From contig NZ_PPED02000004.1 in assembly GCF_002899825.2 (NCBI RefSeq), positions 496,001-560,000 of the forward strand: a stretch of DNA of 64,000 bases. The letters run 5' to 3'. The notes beneath the pieces are model-generated. The model saw only the letters and a program-made list of their open reading frames with translations, was not told where the DNA came from and did not search any database. Positions 48,069-57,574 of this stretch are shown one piece after another. Each line of letters starts with the position of its first letter. Position 1 is the stretch's first letter. This DNA comes from Chryseobacterium phosphatilyticum (lineage in GTDB: Bacteria; Bacteroidota; Bacteroidia; Flavobacteriales; Weeksellaceae). A program made the translations under genes and the position numbers.

Positions 48069-50606
48069 ATGGATTATAAGTTTTCACAAGGTTTGAGCCA
48101 GGTGTTCAAACAAAGCAAAAGCGAAGCTAAAAGGCTGAAAAGTGAATTTCTTAATACAGAACATCTACTTTTAGGTATTATAAAAACGGAAAACTCTGCA
48201 AAAGAAATCCTTCAAAACCTTAATGCGGATTTAACACAAATCAGAAGAAAAATTGAAACTCTAAATACAGCAAGTCTTAATCCTATTTCTGAAGAGGTTA
48301 CCAATATTTCTTTCACCAAGATGGCAGATCATGCCATTAAACGTGCGGAGCTAGAATGCCGACAATATAAAAGCAATGAAATTAATACCGTTCACCTGCT
48401 TTTGGGTATTCTTTATAAGTATGAGGACCCTACTTCAAATATTCTGGGAGCTTATGACATCGACTATGAAGGAGTTTCAAGAGAGTACCAGACAATGCTT
48501 AAAAATTCCGGGCAGTCACCACAGATGAGTGCTTATGATGATGATGATGAAAGAGAGGAATTTGAGCAGATGAGAAAGCCTGCAGGAAATCTGGGCTCAG
48601 CAAAAAGTAAAACCCCAACGTTGGACAACTTTGGTAGAGATTTAACTTCTTTAGCAAGGGATGGAAAACTGGATCCGGTAATTGGCCGTGAAAAAGAAAT
48701 TGAGAGAGTTTCTCAGATCTTATCCCGTAGAAAGAAAAACAATCCGCTTCTTATCGGGGAGCCGGGAGTTGGTAAATCTGCGATCGCGGAAGGGTTGGCT
48801 TTAAGAATTCAACAGAAAAAGGTATCAAGAGTTCTTTATGGCAAGCGTGTGATCACTTTGGATCTGGCAAGTTTAGTAGCCGGAACTAAATACCGTGGTC
48901 AGTTTGAAGAAAGAATGAAGGCGATCATGACCGAACTGGAGAAAAACAGAGATGTCATCTTATTCATTGATGAGCTTCACACTATTGTAGGTGCCGGAAG
49001 TTCTACAGGAAGTCTGGATGCCTCCAATATGTTCAAACCAGCCTTGGCAAGAGGAGAAATTCAATGCATCGGGGCTACTACTCTGGATGAATATCGTCAG
49101 TATATTGAAAAAGACGGAGCTTTAGAAAGAAGATTCCAGAAAGTGATGGTGGAGCCTACTTCTATTGATGAAACCATTCAGATCCTGAACCAGATTAAGG
49201 ATAAGTATGAAGAGCACCACAATGTAATTTATACCCCTGAGGCGATTAATGCGTGTGTCAATTTGACATCAAGATATATTACAGACCGTTTCCTACCGGA
49301 CAAAGCTATTGATGCTATGGACGAAGCAGGTTCCAGAGTTTATATTAAAAACATGAAAGTTCCTACTGAGATCATTGATTTCGAAAAGAAAATTGAGGAT
49401 ATTAAGGAACTGAAACAGAAAGCGGTTAAAGCTCAGGATTATCTTGAAGCAAGAAAGCTGAAAGATGAGGAAGAACGTCTTCAGATGGAACTGAATGCTG
49501 CTCAGGAGAAATGGGATAAAGATGTTAAGGAGAAAAAAGAAACCGTGAGTGAAGAGAGTGTAGCAGAAGTGGTTTCTATGATGAGTGGTGTTCCGGTAAC
49601 GAAAGTTGGTAAAAATGAGCTTGATAAGTTGGCTCAGATGGACGAGAAACTGAATGGAAAAGTGATCGGTCAAGAAGATGCTGTGAAAAAGGTAGTGAAA
49701 GCTATCCAGAGAAACAGAGCAGGACTTAAAGATCCTAACCGTCCGATTGGTACTTTCATCTTCCTTGGTACAACCGGGGTTGGTAAAACAGAGCTTGCAA
49801 AAGTAATGGCCAGAGAGCTTTTCGAATCAGACGAGTCTCTTATCAGAATTGACATGAGTGAATACATGGAAAAATTCGCTGTTTCGAGATTAGTTGGAGC
49901 GCCTCCGGGGTACGTAGGGTATGAAGAAGGTGGTCAGCTGACTGAGGCGGTAAGAAGAAAACCTTATGCTGTTGTTCTTTTGGATGAGATAGAAAAAGCT
50001 CATCCTGATGTATTCAATATCCTGTTACAAATTCTTGATGAAGGACACGTTACCGATAGTTTAGGTAGAAAAATTGATTTTAGAAATACGATTATTATTC
50101 TTACTTCAAACATCGGAACAAGAGATATAAAAGACTTTGGGGACGGTGTAGGTTTTGGAACTTCAGCCAAAAAAACATCTTCAGATACAAGAGCAAGAAG
50201 TACTATTGAAAGTGCTCTTAAAAAAGCTTTTGCCCCTGAATTCTTAAACAGAATTGATGATATTGTAATCTTCAACTCTCTTGTACAGGACGATATCAAG
50301 AAAATTATTGACATTGAACTGAACAAATTGTATGGCAGACTTGAAAAATTAGGTTATAAAGTAGAATTGACTGAAGAAGCCAAAGACTTTATTTCTGAAA
50401 AAGGATGGGATAAAGATTTCGGAGCGAGACCATTGAAGAGAGCAATCCAGAAGTATATTGAAGATTTATTGGCAGAAATGCTAGTCAATAAACAATTAAA
50501 TGAAGGAGAAACAGTCGTTCTTGATCTTAATGAAGCAAAAGATGCATTGGTAGGAAAAACACAGAAAGCAAAAAAATCTGCTGCTGAAAAGTCTTCTCAA
50601 TCATAA
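48069..50606 (+). CDS. clpC: ClpC-type ATP-dependent Clp protease ATPase
   Basis: This encodes 845 residues from the ATG at 48069 (an ATG four codons earlier, at 48057, is possible). It has a double Clp_N domain (about 1-145), AAA+ module 1 with Walker A G-E-P-G-V-G-K-S near 233, a UVR-type middle region (E-A-R-K-L-K-D-E-E near 460), and AAA+ module 2 with Walker A G-T-T-G-V-G-K-T near 570. It unfolds substrates for ClpP in protein quality control. The length is typical. A palindrome in the promoter region suggests specific control; a terminator follows the gene. Confidence 0.96.
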   Translation: MDYKFSQGLSQVFKQSKSEAKRLKSEFLNTEHLLLGIIKTENSAKEILQNLNADLTQIRRKIETLNTASLNPISEEVTNISFTKMADHAIKRAELECRQYKSNEINTVHLLLGILYKYEDPTSNILGAYDIDYEGVSREYQTMLKNSGQSPQMSAYDDDDEREEFEQMRKPAGNLGSAKSKTPTLDNFGRDLTSLARDGKLDPVIGREKEIERVSQILSRRKKNNPLLIGEPGVGKSAIAEGLALRIQQKKVSRVLYGKRVITLDLASLVAGTKYRGQFEERMKAIMTELEKNRDVILFIDELHTIVGAGSSTGSLDASNMFKPALARGEIQCIGATTLDEYRQYIEKDGALERRFQKVMVEPTSIDETIQILNQIKDKYEEHHNVIYTPEAINACVNLTSRYITDRFLPDKAIDAMDEAGSRVYIKNMKVPTEIIDFEKKIEDIKELKQKAVKAQDYLEARKLKDEEERLQMELNAAQEKWDKDVKEKKETVSEESVAEVVSMMSGVPVTKVGKNELDKLAQMDEKLNGKVIGQEDAVKKVVKAIQRNRAGLKDPNRPIGTFIFLGTTGVGKTELAKVMARELFESDESLIRIDMSEYMEKFAVSRLVGAPPGYVGYEEGGQLTEAVRRKPYAVVLLDEIEKAHPDVFNILLQILDEGHVTDSLGRKIDFRNTIIILTSNIGTRDIKDFGDGVGFGTSAKKTSSDTRARSTIESALKKAFAPEFLNRIDDIVIFNSLVQDDIKKIIDIELNKLYGRLEKLGYKVELTEEAKDFISEKGWDKDFGARPLKRAIQKYIEDLLAEMLVNKQLNEGETVVLDLNEAKDALVGKTQKAKKSAAEKSSQS

Positions 50607-50626
50607 ACAAATAATTTATACCATAG

Positions 50627-50655
50627 AAAAGCACCGGAGATTTCCGGTGCTTTTT
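50627..50655 (+). terminator. Rho-independent terminator after clpC
   Basis: A 12-bp stem (50627-50638 with 50643-50654), 4-nt loop and TTTTT tail lie 20 bp after the clpC stop. Confidence 0.88.
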
Positions 50656-50766
50656 GTTTTAACAGGTCTTGGCTAAAGCCAGTTGATTTTACCATTGTAA
50701 GGAATGAGCCCAACCTTATTGTTGTTGTGTACTTACTCTACGCTTGAAAAGCAGACTGGGTAAATC

Positions 50767-51294
50767 CTAAAGCCCTACTACAAAACCTATATTGGGAATC
50801 AAGCCGCTTGAAAATGCACTTGTTCTTTCTTTATAAAGCACATTATACATTAATCCTAATTGCATAAAGGAATTATTTCCTATCCTTTGCATATATCCAC
50901 CACCAAGATACAATGCATTTTCTTCTCTGTCATATTTATAATCATAGTATTTATCTCTATAATTAATAAAATAATGTTGAAAATTGGCGCCCAGATAAAA
51001 CGATCTTCCGATATAGTAATTGGCAAATGGTCCTACTCCAAACATCGTTGATCTGAAATAGTCTGAGGTTTGCCAAGAAACACTTCCGACCACTCCTGCC
51101 TCCAGATCATTGGTAAGCCTGTAACCTACCCTTGGAGAAGCTTGCAGATAAAATGAGCTGTTACTACCAAAGCCCAGCCCAATTCCCCCTCCGAAGGTCC
51201 ATTTATTGTTTTCCTGCGTTGGTGTACCGACTGAAATTTGTGAAAATAAAGTCCCTGAGAACATCAGTATCAACGGAATAATACTCTTTTTCAT
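50767..51294 (-). CDS. Small outer-membrane beta-barrel protein
   Basis: This encodes 175 residues with a signal peptide (M-K-K-S-I-I-P-L-I-L-M-F-S-G-T-L-F-S-Q, about residues 1-19). The mature part has amphipathic strands rich in Gly, Tyr and Phe (F-G-G-G-I-G-L-G-F-G, Y-I-G-R-S-F-Y-L-G-A-N-F-Q, A-L-Y-L-G-G-G-Y) and ends G-F-V-V-G-L. It is probably an eight-stranded outer-membrane barrel of the OMP_b-brl type; ligand unknown. It is a single-gene unit. Confidence 0.75.
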   Translation of the reverse strand: MKKSIIPLILMFSGTLFSQISVGTPTQENNKWTFGGGIGLGFGSNSSFYLQASPRVGYRLTNDLEAGVVGSVSWQTSDYFRSTMFGVGPFANYYIGRSFYLGANFQHYFINYRDKYYDYKYDREENALYLGGGYMQRIGNNSFMQLGLMYNVLYKERTSAFSSGLIPNIGFVVGL

Positions 51295-51426
51295 ATGTTT
51301 ATTTTTATTTTGTAATGGTCTTATTCACCAATGCATTAGTTATTTGGTGTAAATATTGGCGATATCAATTAATATCGTTTTTATCAATGCTTAAAATTAT
51401 GGTTTTTTTACGAATTTTTTTAGTTG

Positions 51427-51434
51427 TATTTTTG
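51427..51434 (+). promoter_or_regulatory. -7 promoter element for mnmA
   Basis: TATTTTTG is a perfect TAnnTTTG match 50 nt before the ATG at 51485. The -33 region is a T tract rather than a clear TTTG. Confidence 0.5.
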
Positions 51435-51484
51435 CCGCATCAAACTAAGAACTCCCGTTAAGAGTTTCGTAAAATTGAAATACA

Positions 51485-52672
51485 ATGAAAATAGTAGTAG
51501 GCCTCTCAGGAGGTGTAGATTCTAGTGTTACAGCATATTTGCTACAACAACAAGGCCATGAAGTTGTGGCTTTATTTATGAGAAACTGGAATGATGCTTC
51601 CGTAACGTTAGAAGATGAGTGTCCCTGGATTGAGGACAGCAATGATGCCCTAATGGTGGCACAAAAACTGGGAATCCCTTTTCAGGTCATTGATATGAGT
51701 GATCTTTACAAGGAACGTATTGTTGATTATATGTTCGCCGAATATGAGAAAGGAAGAACTCCCAATCCCGATGTTTTGTGTAACAGAGAGGTAAAATTTG
51801 ATGTTTTTATGAAAACAGCGATGTCCCTTGGAGCCGATAAGGTGGCAACAGGACATTATGCCAGAGTCGACTCTACTTTTGATGAAAACGGAAAGGAGAT
51901 TTTTCACCTTCTTGCCGGAAAGGATAATAATAAAGACCAATCGTATTTTCTTTGCCAGCTCAGCCAGGATCAGTTGTCTAAAGCATTATTTCCTATCGGA
52001 GAGCTTACGAAGCCTCAGGTAAGGGAAATTGCAAAAGAAATCGGGCTTGTTACTGCTGACAAAAAGGATTCTCAGGGATTATGCTTTATCGGAAAGGTAA
52101 GTCTTCCTCAATTTTTACAACAACAATTGAAACCGAATGAGGGTGAAATCGTAGAAATTTTCAAAGATTCACCTCTTTTTTCCCAAGAAATACCAACATT
52201 CTCTTCTAAAGAGGAGGAACTGAATTTTTTATCCAGAAAAATCGATTATAAAAAAGCTGACGGAAAAGTAATCGGAAAGCATCAGGGAGCTCAATTCTTT
52301 ACCATTGGACAAAGTAGAGGACTTGGAATAGGAGGACATAAAGAAAGTTGCTTTATCGTTTCAAGAGATATGGAAAACAATATCATTTTTGTGGGAGAGG
52401 GAAGCCATTTTCCAGGACTTCACAAAAAAGCTTTGAAAATTGATAATTCTGAGCTGCACTGGGTACGTGAGGACATGAAGCTTCAAAATGGAGAATCTAT
52501 GGAAGTACTGGCCAGATTCAGATACAGGCAGGCTTTGCAGAAAGCAACTATATATCAGTTTGAAAATGCTTTTTATATTGAATTTGACGAGCTTCAGTCT
52601 GCTATTGCTGAAGGGCAATTTGCCTCATGGTATATTGATGAAGAGCTTATCGGAAGTGGGGTGATTTCATAG
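51485..52672 (+). CDS. mnmA: tRNA-specific 2-thiouridylase
   Basis: This encodes 395 residues. It thiolates U34 in tRNA-Lys, -Glu and -Gln. The PP-loop motif G-L-S-G-G-V-D-S-S-V-T-A is at residues 6-17. The two catalytic cysteines are Cys99 in P-D-V-L-C-N-R and Cys200 in Q-G-L-C-F-I-G. The length is a little above the E. coli enzyme (368), with extra residues in the middle (about 220-245). A terminator follows. Confidence 0.97.
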   Translation: MKIVVGLSGGVDSSVTAYLLQQQGHEVVALFMRNWNDASVTLEDECPWIEDSNDALMVAQKLGIPFQVIDMSDLYKERIVDYMFAEYEKGRTPNPDVLCNREVKFDVFMKTAMSLGADKVATGHYARVDSTFDENGKEIFHLLAGKDNNKDQSYFLCQLSQDQLSKALFPIGELTKPQVREIAKEIGLVTADKKDSQGLCFIGKVSLPQFLQQQLKPNEGEIVEIFKDSPLFSQEIPTFSSKEEELNFLSRKIDYKKADGKVIGKHQGAQFFTIGQSRGLGIGGHKESCFIVSRDMENNIIFVGEGSHFPGLHKKALKIDNSELHWVREDMKLQNGESMEVLARFRYRQALQKATIYQFENAFYIEFDELQSAIAEGQFASWYIDEELIGSGVIS

Positions 52673-52795
52673 AAGATTTGGGTTATTGGGATGCGTGTTT
52701 CGAGATACGTGATGCTGATGGCAGAATTTAGAAGTGGTTGTTCACTAAACCAGAAGTCAGACAAAAATTAAGAATCATACTTAATGATATTATAA

Positions 52796-52828
52796 AGCCC
52801 GAAGCATTTTGTTTCGGGTTGTTTTTTT
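52796..52828. terminator. Terminator between mnmA and a convergent membrane gene
   Basis: A stem of 8 bp (52796-52803 with 52813-52820, one G-U pair) with a 9-nt loop is followed by a long T tract. It lies just before the end of the minus-strand gene. The preceding 120 bp carry short GTTTCGAGATACGTG-type strings but no gene. Confidence 0.7.
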
Positions 52829-53180
52829 ATTGCTTACGTTGATCATTAGATGTCCAGCCCATTAGCAAAAATGCAATAATTAACTCTGCAATTAATATCA
52901 TGGTTAAAAAACCAACCGGTTTTCCCAGCATGATTCCCCAGATCAATTTGATGATTCCCAAAGCGCCAATACCCATTAGAAAATAAAAAGTTGTCTGTGT
53001 AAATTTTTCTCCCAGCAATTTTACAATAAAAACGGAGAGATAAAACCCAAGCACCAAAATCATATAGAATTTTAAGAAATCTGGTCCTTTTAATGTTATC
53101 GGATTGAATGTCTGGCATTCCGTAATGAGCCATATAAAACTTATGACGACAGGTATAAAATGGACAAATAATTTTTTCAT
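52827..53180 (-). CDS. Four-helix membrane protein of unknown function
   Basis: This encodes 117 residues with four hydrophobic segments (about 5-22, 38-57, 64-82, 88-108). There is no polar motif or recognised family. It lies 29 bp downstream of the Gly/Cys-tailed gene on the same strand and is probably cotranscribed with it. An inner-membrane location is likely. Confidence 0.6.
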   Translation of the reverse strand: MKKLFVHFIPVVISFIWLITECQTFNPITLKGPDFLKFYMILVLGFYLSVFIVKLLGEKFTQTTFYFLMGIGALGIIKLIWGIMLGKPVGFLTMILIAELIIAFLLMGWTSNDQRKQ

Positions 53181-53209
53181 GATTCAATATTATTTTTAGG
53201 TATTCATTT

Positions 53210-53938
53210 CTATCCACCACAGCCTCCACAACCTCCGCAGCCTCCGCAACCTCCGCCACAGCCACCACCTCCGCTACAGCTACTTCCACCGCCACTACAT
53301 CCTCCTCCCGAACCATCATCATCTCTATTTTGGCCATTATCTCCCTGAAATAGAGAGACTATTATCGCAAATAAAAAGATTCCAAGTAGAGAAAAAAGAA
53401 TTCCAAATAAGGTAGTTAGCACTTCTCCAAGGCAGGAAGTCAGTGTCATCAGTATTGCAAATAATGGAACAAGGCTCAGTTTTTTCCACCATCTGATTTT
53501 TGTTTCAGACTTCACCTGTTGTGTCCAAATTTCTTCAGGGGCCTCAGACTGAAAAACCATCATATAATTTTTCAGAGTGTCTGAAAACCAGTCGGTATGT
53601 TTCATTTTTTCTGATTGCCCTCCCTTGGAAGGATGATGATGAAGAGGTCTTTTTAAAATATTGGGGCAAAAATCCTCCCAATAATTTTGAGTGTAGATCA
53701 GATGCATATGCCATACTTTATCTACAATTTTGCTGGGTGAAGCTCCATTCGGGAGAATACAACAGAGGTATATAAATTTTTTATATTCATCAATCGCCTT
53801 TCGGGTAAAGTCAGCACTCCAGTTTTCTTCTTTAGCCAATTTTTTCGAAAAAGGAAAATCGGCGTCAGGAGCGTCTAAAGAAAATCCGAGGATCCTGATC
53901 CATAGAGACTCGTCTTTTAATAAGATATTCGTTTCCAT
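53210..53938 (-). CDS. GRDP-like protein with a Gly/Cys-rich tail
   Basis: This encodes 242 residues from the ATG at 53938 (a TTG at 53965 is less likely). The N-terminal part matches glycine-rich-domain-like proteins: Y-K-K-F-I-Y-L-C-C-I-L-P near residue 45 and V-D-K-V-W-H-M-H-L-I-Y-T-Q-N-Y-W near 62-77. A hydrophobic pair of helices lies at about 155-200 (L-S-L-V-P-L-F-A-I-L). The last 30 residues are almost only Gly, Cys and Ser with seven cysteines at 3- to 7-residue spacing. The tail could bind metal or be modified; the function is unknown. It forms a likely pair with the four-helix membrane gene. Confidence 0.7.
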   Translation of the reverse strand: METNILLKDESLWIRILGFSLDAPDADFPFSKKLAKEENWSADFTRKAIDEYKKFIYLCCILPNGASPSKIVDKVWHMHLIYTQNYWEDFCPNILKRPLHHHPSKGGQSEKMKHTDWFSDTLKNYMMVFQSEAPEEIWTQQVKSETKIRWWKKLSLVPLFAILMTLTSCLGEVLTTLFGILFSLLGIFLFAIIVSLFQGDNGQNRDDDGSGGGCSGGGSSCSGGGGCGGGCGGCGGCGGCGG

Positions 53939-54052
53939 TGTTTTTATTTTAATTTTTCTACTCAAATATCTTTTGAATTAAAAATATAAAAGTCTTCCTT
54001 AAGTATTTTTTGGTTTGATAAAAATCTTAAATTCGTCTTACAAAACAGAGCA

Positions 54053-54949
54053 ATGAAAAAAGAAGATATTCTACATCTGGAGAAATTGATGAACTTCCTC
54101 AGCAGGCAATTTTTAAAAAAAAATCATTGGGAAGATGTTACCAAAACCGAGTGGTCTTACATTGGTTCAGAGCTTAATGACCTCATTACCAACGACCATG
54201 TGGAAAAAGAGATCAAAAAAAAGCCTGACCTTCTGGGAACAAATTATCTGTATGAGCATTTGATTATCAATAAACTAAAGAAATTCAAACACCATGAAAA
54301 TGCTCAATTAAGTAAACCTAATCTTGCCAAACTCAGCCTGATTGTTAAAGTACTCGGATATTCAAATTATCTTGATTTTATTAATTCCAATACGGAGTCT
54401 TTCAACTTTAATGACCTTAGAATTGATATGAATAATGTAAATTTAAATACCGTTCTTTTAGATCGTTTGGTTGGCTGCTGGTACTCTTATAACCGAAATC
54501 TACCGGAAAACCCTTCCCTGGCGAAAGAAGACAGGATCTGGCGTTCTGCCATGGAAATTTATAAATCTGAAACTACCGGAGAATATTTTATCGAAAGAAG
54601 TGGCGGTGACCATCATAAATATTTTGGAAAAGTAACGGCTTATTCTGACTATGTATTTATTATCATGAACAGTAATACTTTTATCCGGCAACGGCACTTT
54701 ATTTCAAGAATTAAAGATATTAAGGAGAAGCTAAAAAACCCTGAATATAAACTTCATGAGCTTCATTTTATAAGTACTTGTATCAGCTTCAATCAGGAAC
54801 CTATCGCCTTGTTTGAGATTTTTCAAAAAGCAGACCGAAAAAGCTTTATCTCAGATTCCATCAGCTTCCCGATCGATAGTGATGAGATTCCGGCGTCTAT
54901 TTTAAAACAACTTGAAGATACTGAATCTAACAGGATTGATTACAGGTAG
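54053..54949 (+). CDS. Hypothetical protein with helical N-terminus
   Basis: This encodes 298 residues and has no signal peptide or membrane segment. The first 120 residues look helical (E-D-I-L-H-L-E-K-L-M-N-F-L and L-A-K-L-S-L-I-V-K-V-L-G-Y). The rest mixes strands and helices with L-V-G-C-W-Y-S-Y-N-R-N and G-D-H-H-K-Y-F-G-K-V near 185. I do not recognise a family; related proteins seem to occur as lone cytoplasmic genes in Flavobacteriia. No operon partner is seen. Confidence 0.55.
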   Translation: MKKEDILHLEKLMNFLSRQFLKKNHWEDVTKTEWSYIGSELNDLITNDHVEKEIKKKPDLLGTNYLYEHLIINKLKKFKHHENAQLSKPNLAKLSLIVKVLGYSNYLDFINSNTESFNFNDLRIDMNNVNLNTVLLDRLVGCWYSYNRNLPENPSLAKEDRIWRSAMEIYKSETTGEYFIERSGGDHHKYFGKVTAYSDYVFIIMNSNTFIRQRHFISRIKDIKEKLKNPEYKLHELHFISTCISFNQEPIALFEIFQKADRKSFISDSISFPIDSDEIPASILKQLEDTESNRIDYR

Positions 54950-55113
54950 TTATAGGAGTTGAAAATAGAGAATTAATATACGAAATCCAAAACCGGGATA
55001 TATCCGAAAGGTTTTTCTATGCTGAGAATATATTTAAATATTTAAAATCAGCGTATTACAGCAATAATTCATTAATTTAATTGTTCTAATTATAATCCCC
55101 AAACAATCTTAAG

Positions 55114-56340
55114 ATGGAGTATTATGAGCTGTATGATGTATTGAAAAGTCATTTTGATTCCGGAAAAGGAAATGTGGAGATCAGGGATTTAAATGTAAAA
55201 ATTGAATCTGTTCCTTTTGTTTCTAAAGCTTCCGGGCTTCTTCATGGTTCGGGAAGTCAGGACTGTGAAGAGCATCAGTTGCCGCTTGAAATAAATGAAA
55301 AAGCCTACCTTCACTATAACCAGCCCTCCGTAGATAGTAAAGATTTTGATATAGAATGTAATAAACGTTTTGACTATTATATTCTGAAAAGAGCAGATAT
55401 CGAAACCGCCAGGGGTTGCATCATTTTTTTCCACGGATTGAATGAAAAGAAATGGGATAAATATCTGCCATGGGCTTATGAATTGGCCCAGAAAACACAT
55501 AAAGCGATCATTTTGTTTCCCATTGCTTTTCATATGAATCGAGCAGAACTTATCTGGAGTGATCGTCACCAGATGACACAAATTGTTAATTTCAGGAAAA
55601 AAAGATATCCTGAAAACACGAACTTCTCTTATGTAAATGCTGCCATAAGTTCCAGACTTGAGGCTCATCCGCAAAGGGTTTTTTGGTCAGGATTGCAAAC
55701 CTACTCTGATATCATTGAAGTGGTAAGGGAAATTAAAATGAATAAGATAAAAGGAATTTCCCAGGATGCGAGTCTGGATTTTTTCGGATATTCTATCGGA
55801 TCATTTCTTTCTTTGATCATTAAAATGGCTGATCCTGAGCAACTTTTCACCCAATCTAAAGTGTTTTGTTTTTGCGGAGGAATGACTATTGACCGGATGT
55901 TTCCTATTTCAAAATATATTATGGACGCCCAGGCAACCATTAAAATGCTGGCGGTATTTACTGAACTATTAAGTTCCGATTTCAAATTTGATGATCGGTT
56001 AAAACATTACCAGAATGAGAATCTGCACCCTGAAGAAAGTTGGTTCAAAAAGATGTTGCGCTACAATTATTTCCAGTATGAAAGAGAAGAAAGAATTCGT
56101 GAAATTCAGTCACAAATCAAGGCTTATGTACTGGAAAAAGATAGCGTAGCACCTCCCATAGAAGCATTAAACACCTTACAGGGCGGTTATCGGAATATTA
56201 ATGTAGCCGTTGAAATAAAAGATTTCCCTTATGAATATTCTCATATGGTTCCTTTTCCGCTGACCTATAAACATCAGAAGGAAGTTACCAAAGCTTTTCA
56301 TGAATTTACAACATCTGCAAGCAATTTCTATAATCAGTAA
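55114..56340 (+). CDS. Alpha/beta-hydrolase-like protein (DUF6051)
   Basis: This encodes 408 residues. It has an oxyanion-hole-type motif I-I-F-F-H-G-L-N near residue 105 and a nucleophile elbow G-Y-S-I-G-S at 225-230 (Ser227). The final histidine is likely in Y-E-Y-S-H-M-V-P-F near 373. These point to a serine hydrolase. The overall architecture fits DUF6051, as far as I recall. There is no signal peptide. Substrate unknown; transcribed alone. Confidence 0.75.
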   Translation: MEYYELYDVLKSHFDSGKGNVEIRDLNVKIESVPFVSKASGLLHGSGSQDCEEHQLPLEINEKAYLHYNQPSVDSKDFDIECNKRFDYYILKRADIETARGCIIFFHGLNEKKWDKYLPWAYELAQKTHKAIILFPIAFHMNRAELIWSDRHQMTQIVNFRKKRYPENTNFSYVNAAISSRLEAHPQRVFWSGLQTYSDIIEVVREIKMNKIKGISQDASLDFFGYSIGSFLSLIIKMADPEQLFTQSKVFCFCGGMTIDRMFPISKYIMDAQATIKMLAVFTELLSSDFKFDDRLKHYQNENLHPEESWFKKMLRYNYFQYEREERIREIQSQIKAYVLEKDSVAPPIEALNTLQGGYRNINVAVEIKDFPYEYSHMVPFPLTYKHQKEVTKAFHEFTTSASNFYNQ

Positions 56341-56466
56341 AACCTTTTTCGGGTTAAAACATGGAAAGAAAAAGTTTAAAGATTAAAAGTATGAGATCCA
56401 TGGTGTTATTGTTTTTAAGGTTAAATGTGTAGTAAAGTTAGGATGATCAATCTGAATCTTATCTAC

Positions 56467-57210
56467 TTAGCTTACCAGCCATTCTTTAAAGTCCTTCACC
56501 CGATCGCGGCTTATGGTAATCTCTTCCTGAGGCTGAAATTCGAGATCTACTTTGTAATAAGGTGAAGTATGAATATTTTTAATATAATCCGAATTGATAA
56601 TGAATTGTCTGTTCACACGGAAAAATTTTTTGCCATCCAGAACGTCTTCCAACTCATCCAGAGTAAAATCTGAAGGATAAGTACGTTCTTCTGTTTGAAG
56701 GTACACTATTTTATTCTCGCTGAAAAAACAGCTTATTTCCTCTGTTTGTACAATTTTCAGGTTATATCCGATCTTTACCAGCACTCTGGAAAGAGTTGAT
56801 TTTTCTTTTTTGATCAGTTGTTTGATATCCTGTGAACCCACTGTATTCTCAGCAGGAATAAATGATTTGAATTTCTCTATAGCCCCGGAAAGATCATCTT
56901 CCATAATAGGTTTCAAGAGATAATCAATGCTGTTTAATTTAAATGCTTTCAGTGTATACTGGTCAAAAGCTGTGGTATAGATGATGAACCCTTTGGTAGG
57001 AACTTTCTCAAATATATCAAAAGAAAGCCCGTCTCCGAGAACGATATCAGAAAAAATAAGTTGTGGATGCTCATTTTCGGTAAACCATTCCACACCTTCT
57101 TCTACAGATTCTATTTTAGCAACAAGTTCAATTTCAGAAAAGTTATTTAACATTCTCTCTAATTTCCTTGAAGCGGGTTTTTCATCTTCAATAATGACAG
57201 TTTTGATCAT
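56467..57210 (-). CDS. LytTR-family response regulator 2
   Basis: This encodes 247 residues. The receiver domain has I-I-E-D-E-K-P near the start, phospho-acceptor Asp55 (I-F-S-D-I-V-L-G-D-G) and Y-L-L-K-P near 105. The LytTR domain covers about 140-245 (F-F-R-V-N-R-Q-F-I-I-N near 205). It is the last gene of the 2TM/kinase cluster and the evident partner of the kinase at 60375. Its target promoters are unknown. Confidence 0.93.
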   Translation of the reverse strand: MIKTVIIEDEKPASRKLERMLNNFSEIELVAKIESVEEGVEWFTENEHPQLIFSDIVLGDGLSFDIFEKVPTKGFIIYTTAFDQYTLKAFKLNSIDYLLKPIMEDDLSGAIEKFKSFIPAENTVGSQDIKQLIKKEKSTLSRVLVKIGYNLKIVQTEEISCFFSENKIVYLQTEERTYPSDFTLDELEDVLDGKKFFRVNRQFIINSDYIKNIHTSPYYKVDLEFQPQEEITISRDRVKDFKEWLVS

Positions 57211-57267
57211 TGAGTTCCTGATTTTAGTTTAAAATTCTGAAATAAAATTAGTCAAAAAAATGCTTTC

Positions 57268-57543
57268 TTAAAACTTAAGTGGTTCTTTTGATTTTCTCAT
57301 CTCCTTTTCTATCACCTCTTTTTCCCATTCAGCATCAAAAAGAAATAGTTTAACTGCTTTTACAGTCAGAATGATTCCCCAGATCACCAGAATTACTGAA
57401 CCGTCCCAAAGTGAAAAATTGAAGATCCCCTTTTCAAAAATATCATCAAAGAAAATAATGAATGCAACAATTCCGAACCATAAAACATGTTTGTAAAATT
57501 TCTTCAGGTCGTGTACTCTTTGTTGTGCTTGATTGTAGTCCAT
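57268..57543 (-). CDS. 2TM-domain protein c
   Basis: This encodes 91 residues: a short helical lead (R-V-H-D-L-K-K-F-Y-K-H) then two transmembrane helices (about 20-40, 46-66) and a charged tail (E-W-E-K-E-V-I-E-K-E-M). This is the 2TM domain of Bacteroidota (PF13239). Here the aromatic G-W-G-I motif between the helices is replaced by I-W-G-I. It lies 31 bp after 2TM protein b and 57 bp before the regulator gene. Confidence 0.88.
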   Translation of the reverse strand: MDYNQAQQRVHDLKKFYKHVLWFGIVAFIIFFDDIFEKGIFNFSLWDGSVILVIWGIILTVKAVKLFLFDAEWEKEVIEKEMRKSKEPLKF

Positions 57544-57574
57544 TGTATTAAGTTTTTAAAAGTATTGTTAAATT

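Noticed and set aside
52673..52795. Small gene or RNA between mnmA and the membrane gene
   Set aside because: Only short GTTTCGAGATACGTG-like strings and no frame or stable fold apart from the terminator were seen.
52846..53337. Frame of 163 codons on the minus strand with an Ala/Val/Glu-rich start
   Set aside because: It is the alternative frame of the Gly/Cys-rich tail and of the four-helix membrane gene; its composition comes from the GGC/GGA repeats and it has no coding signal of its own.
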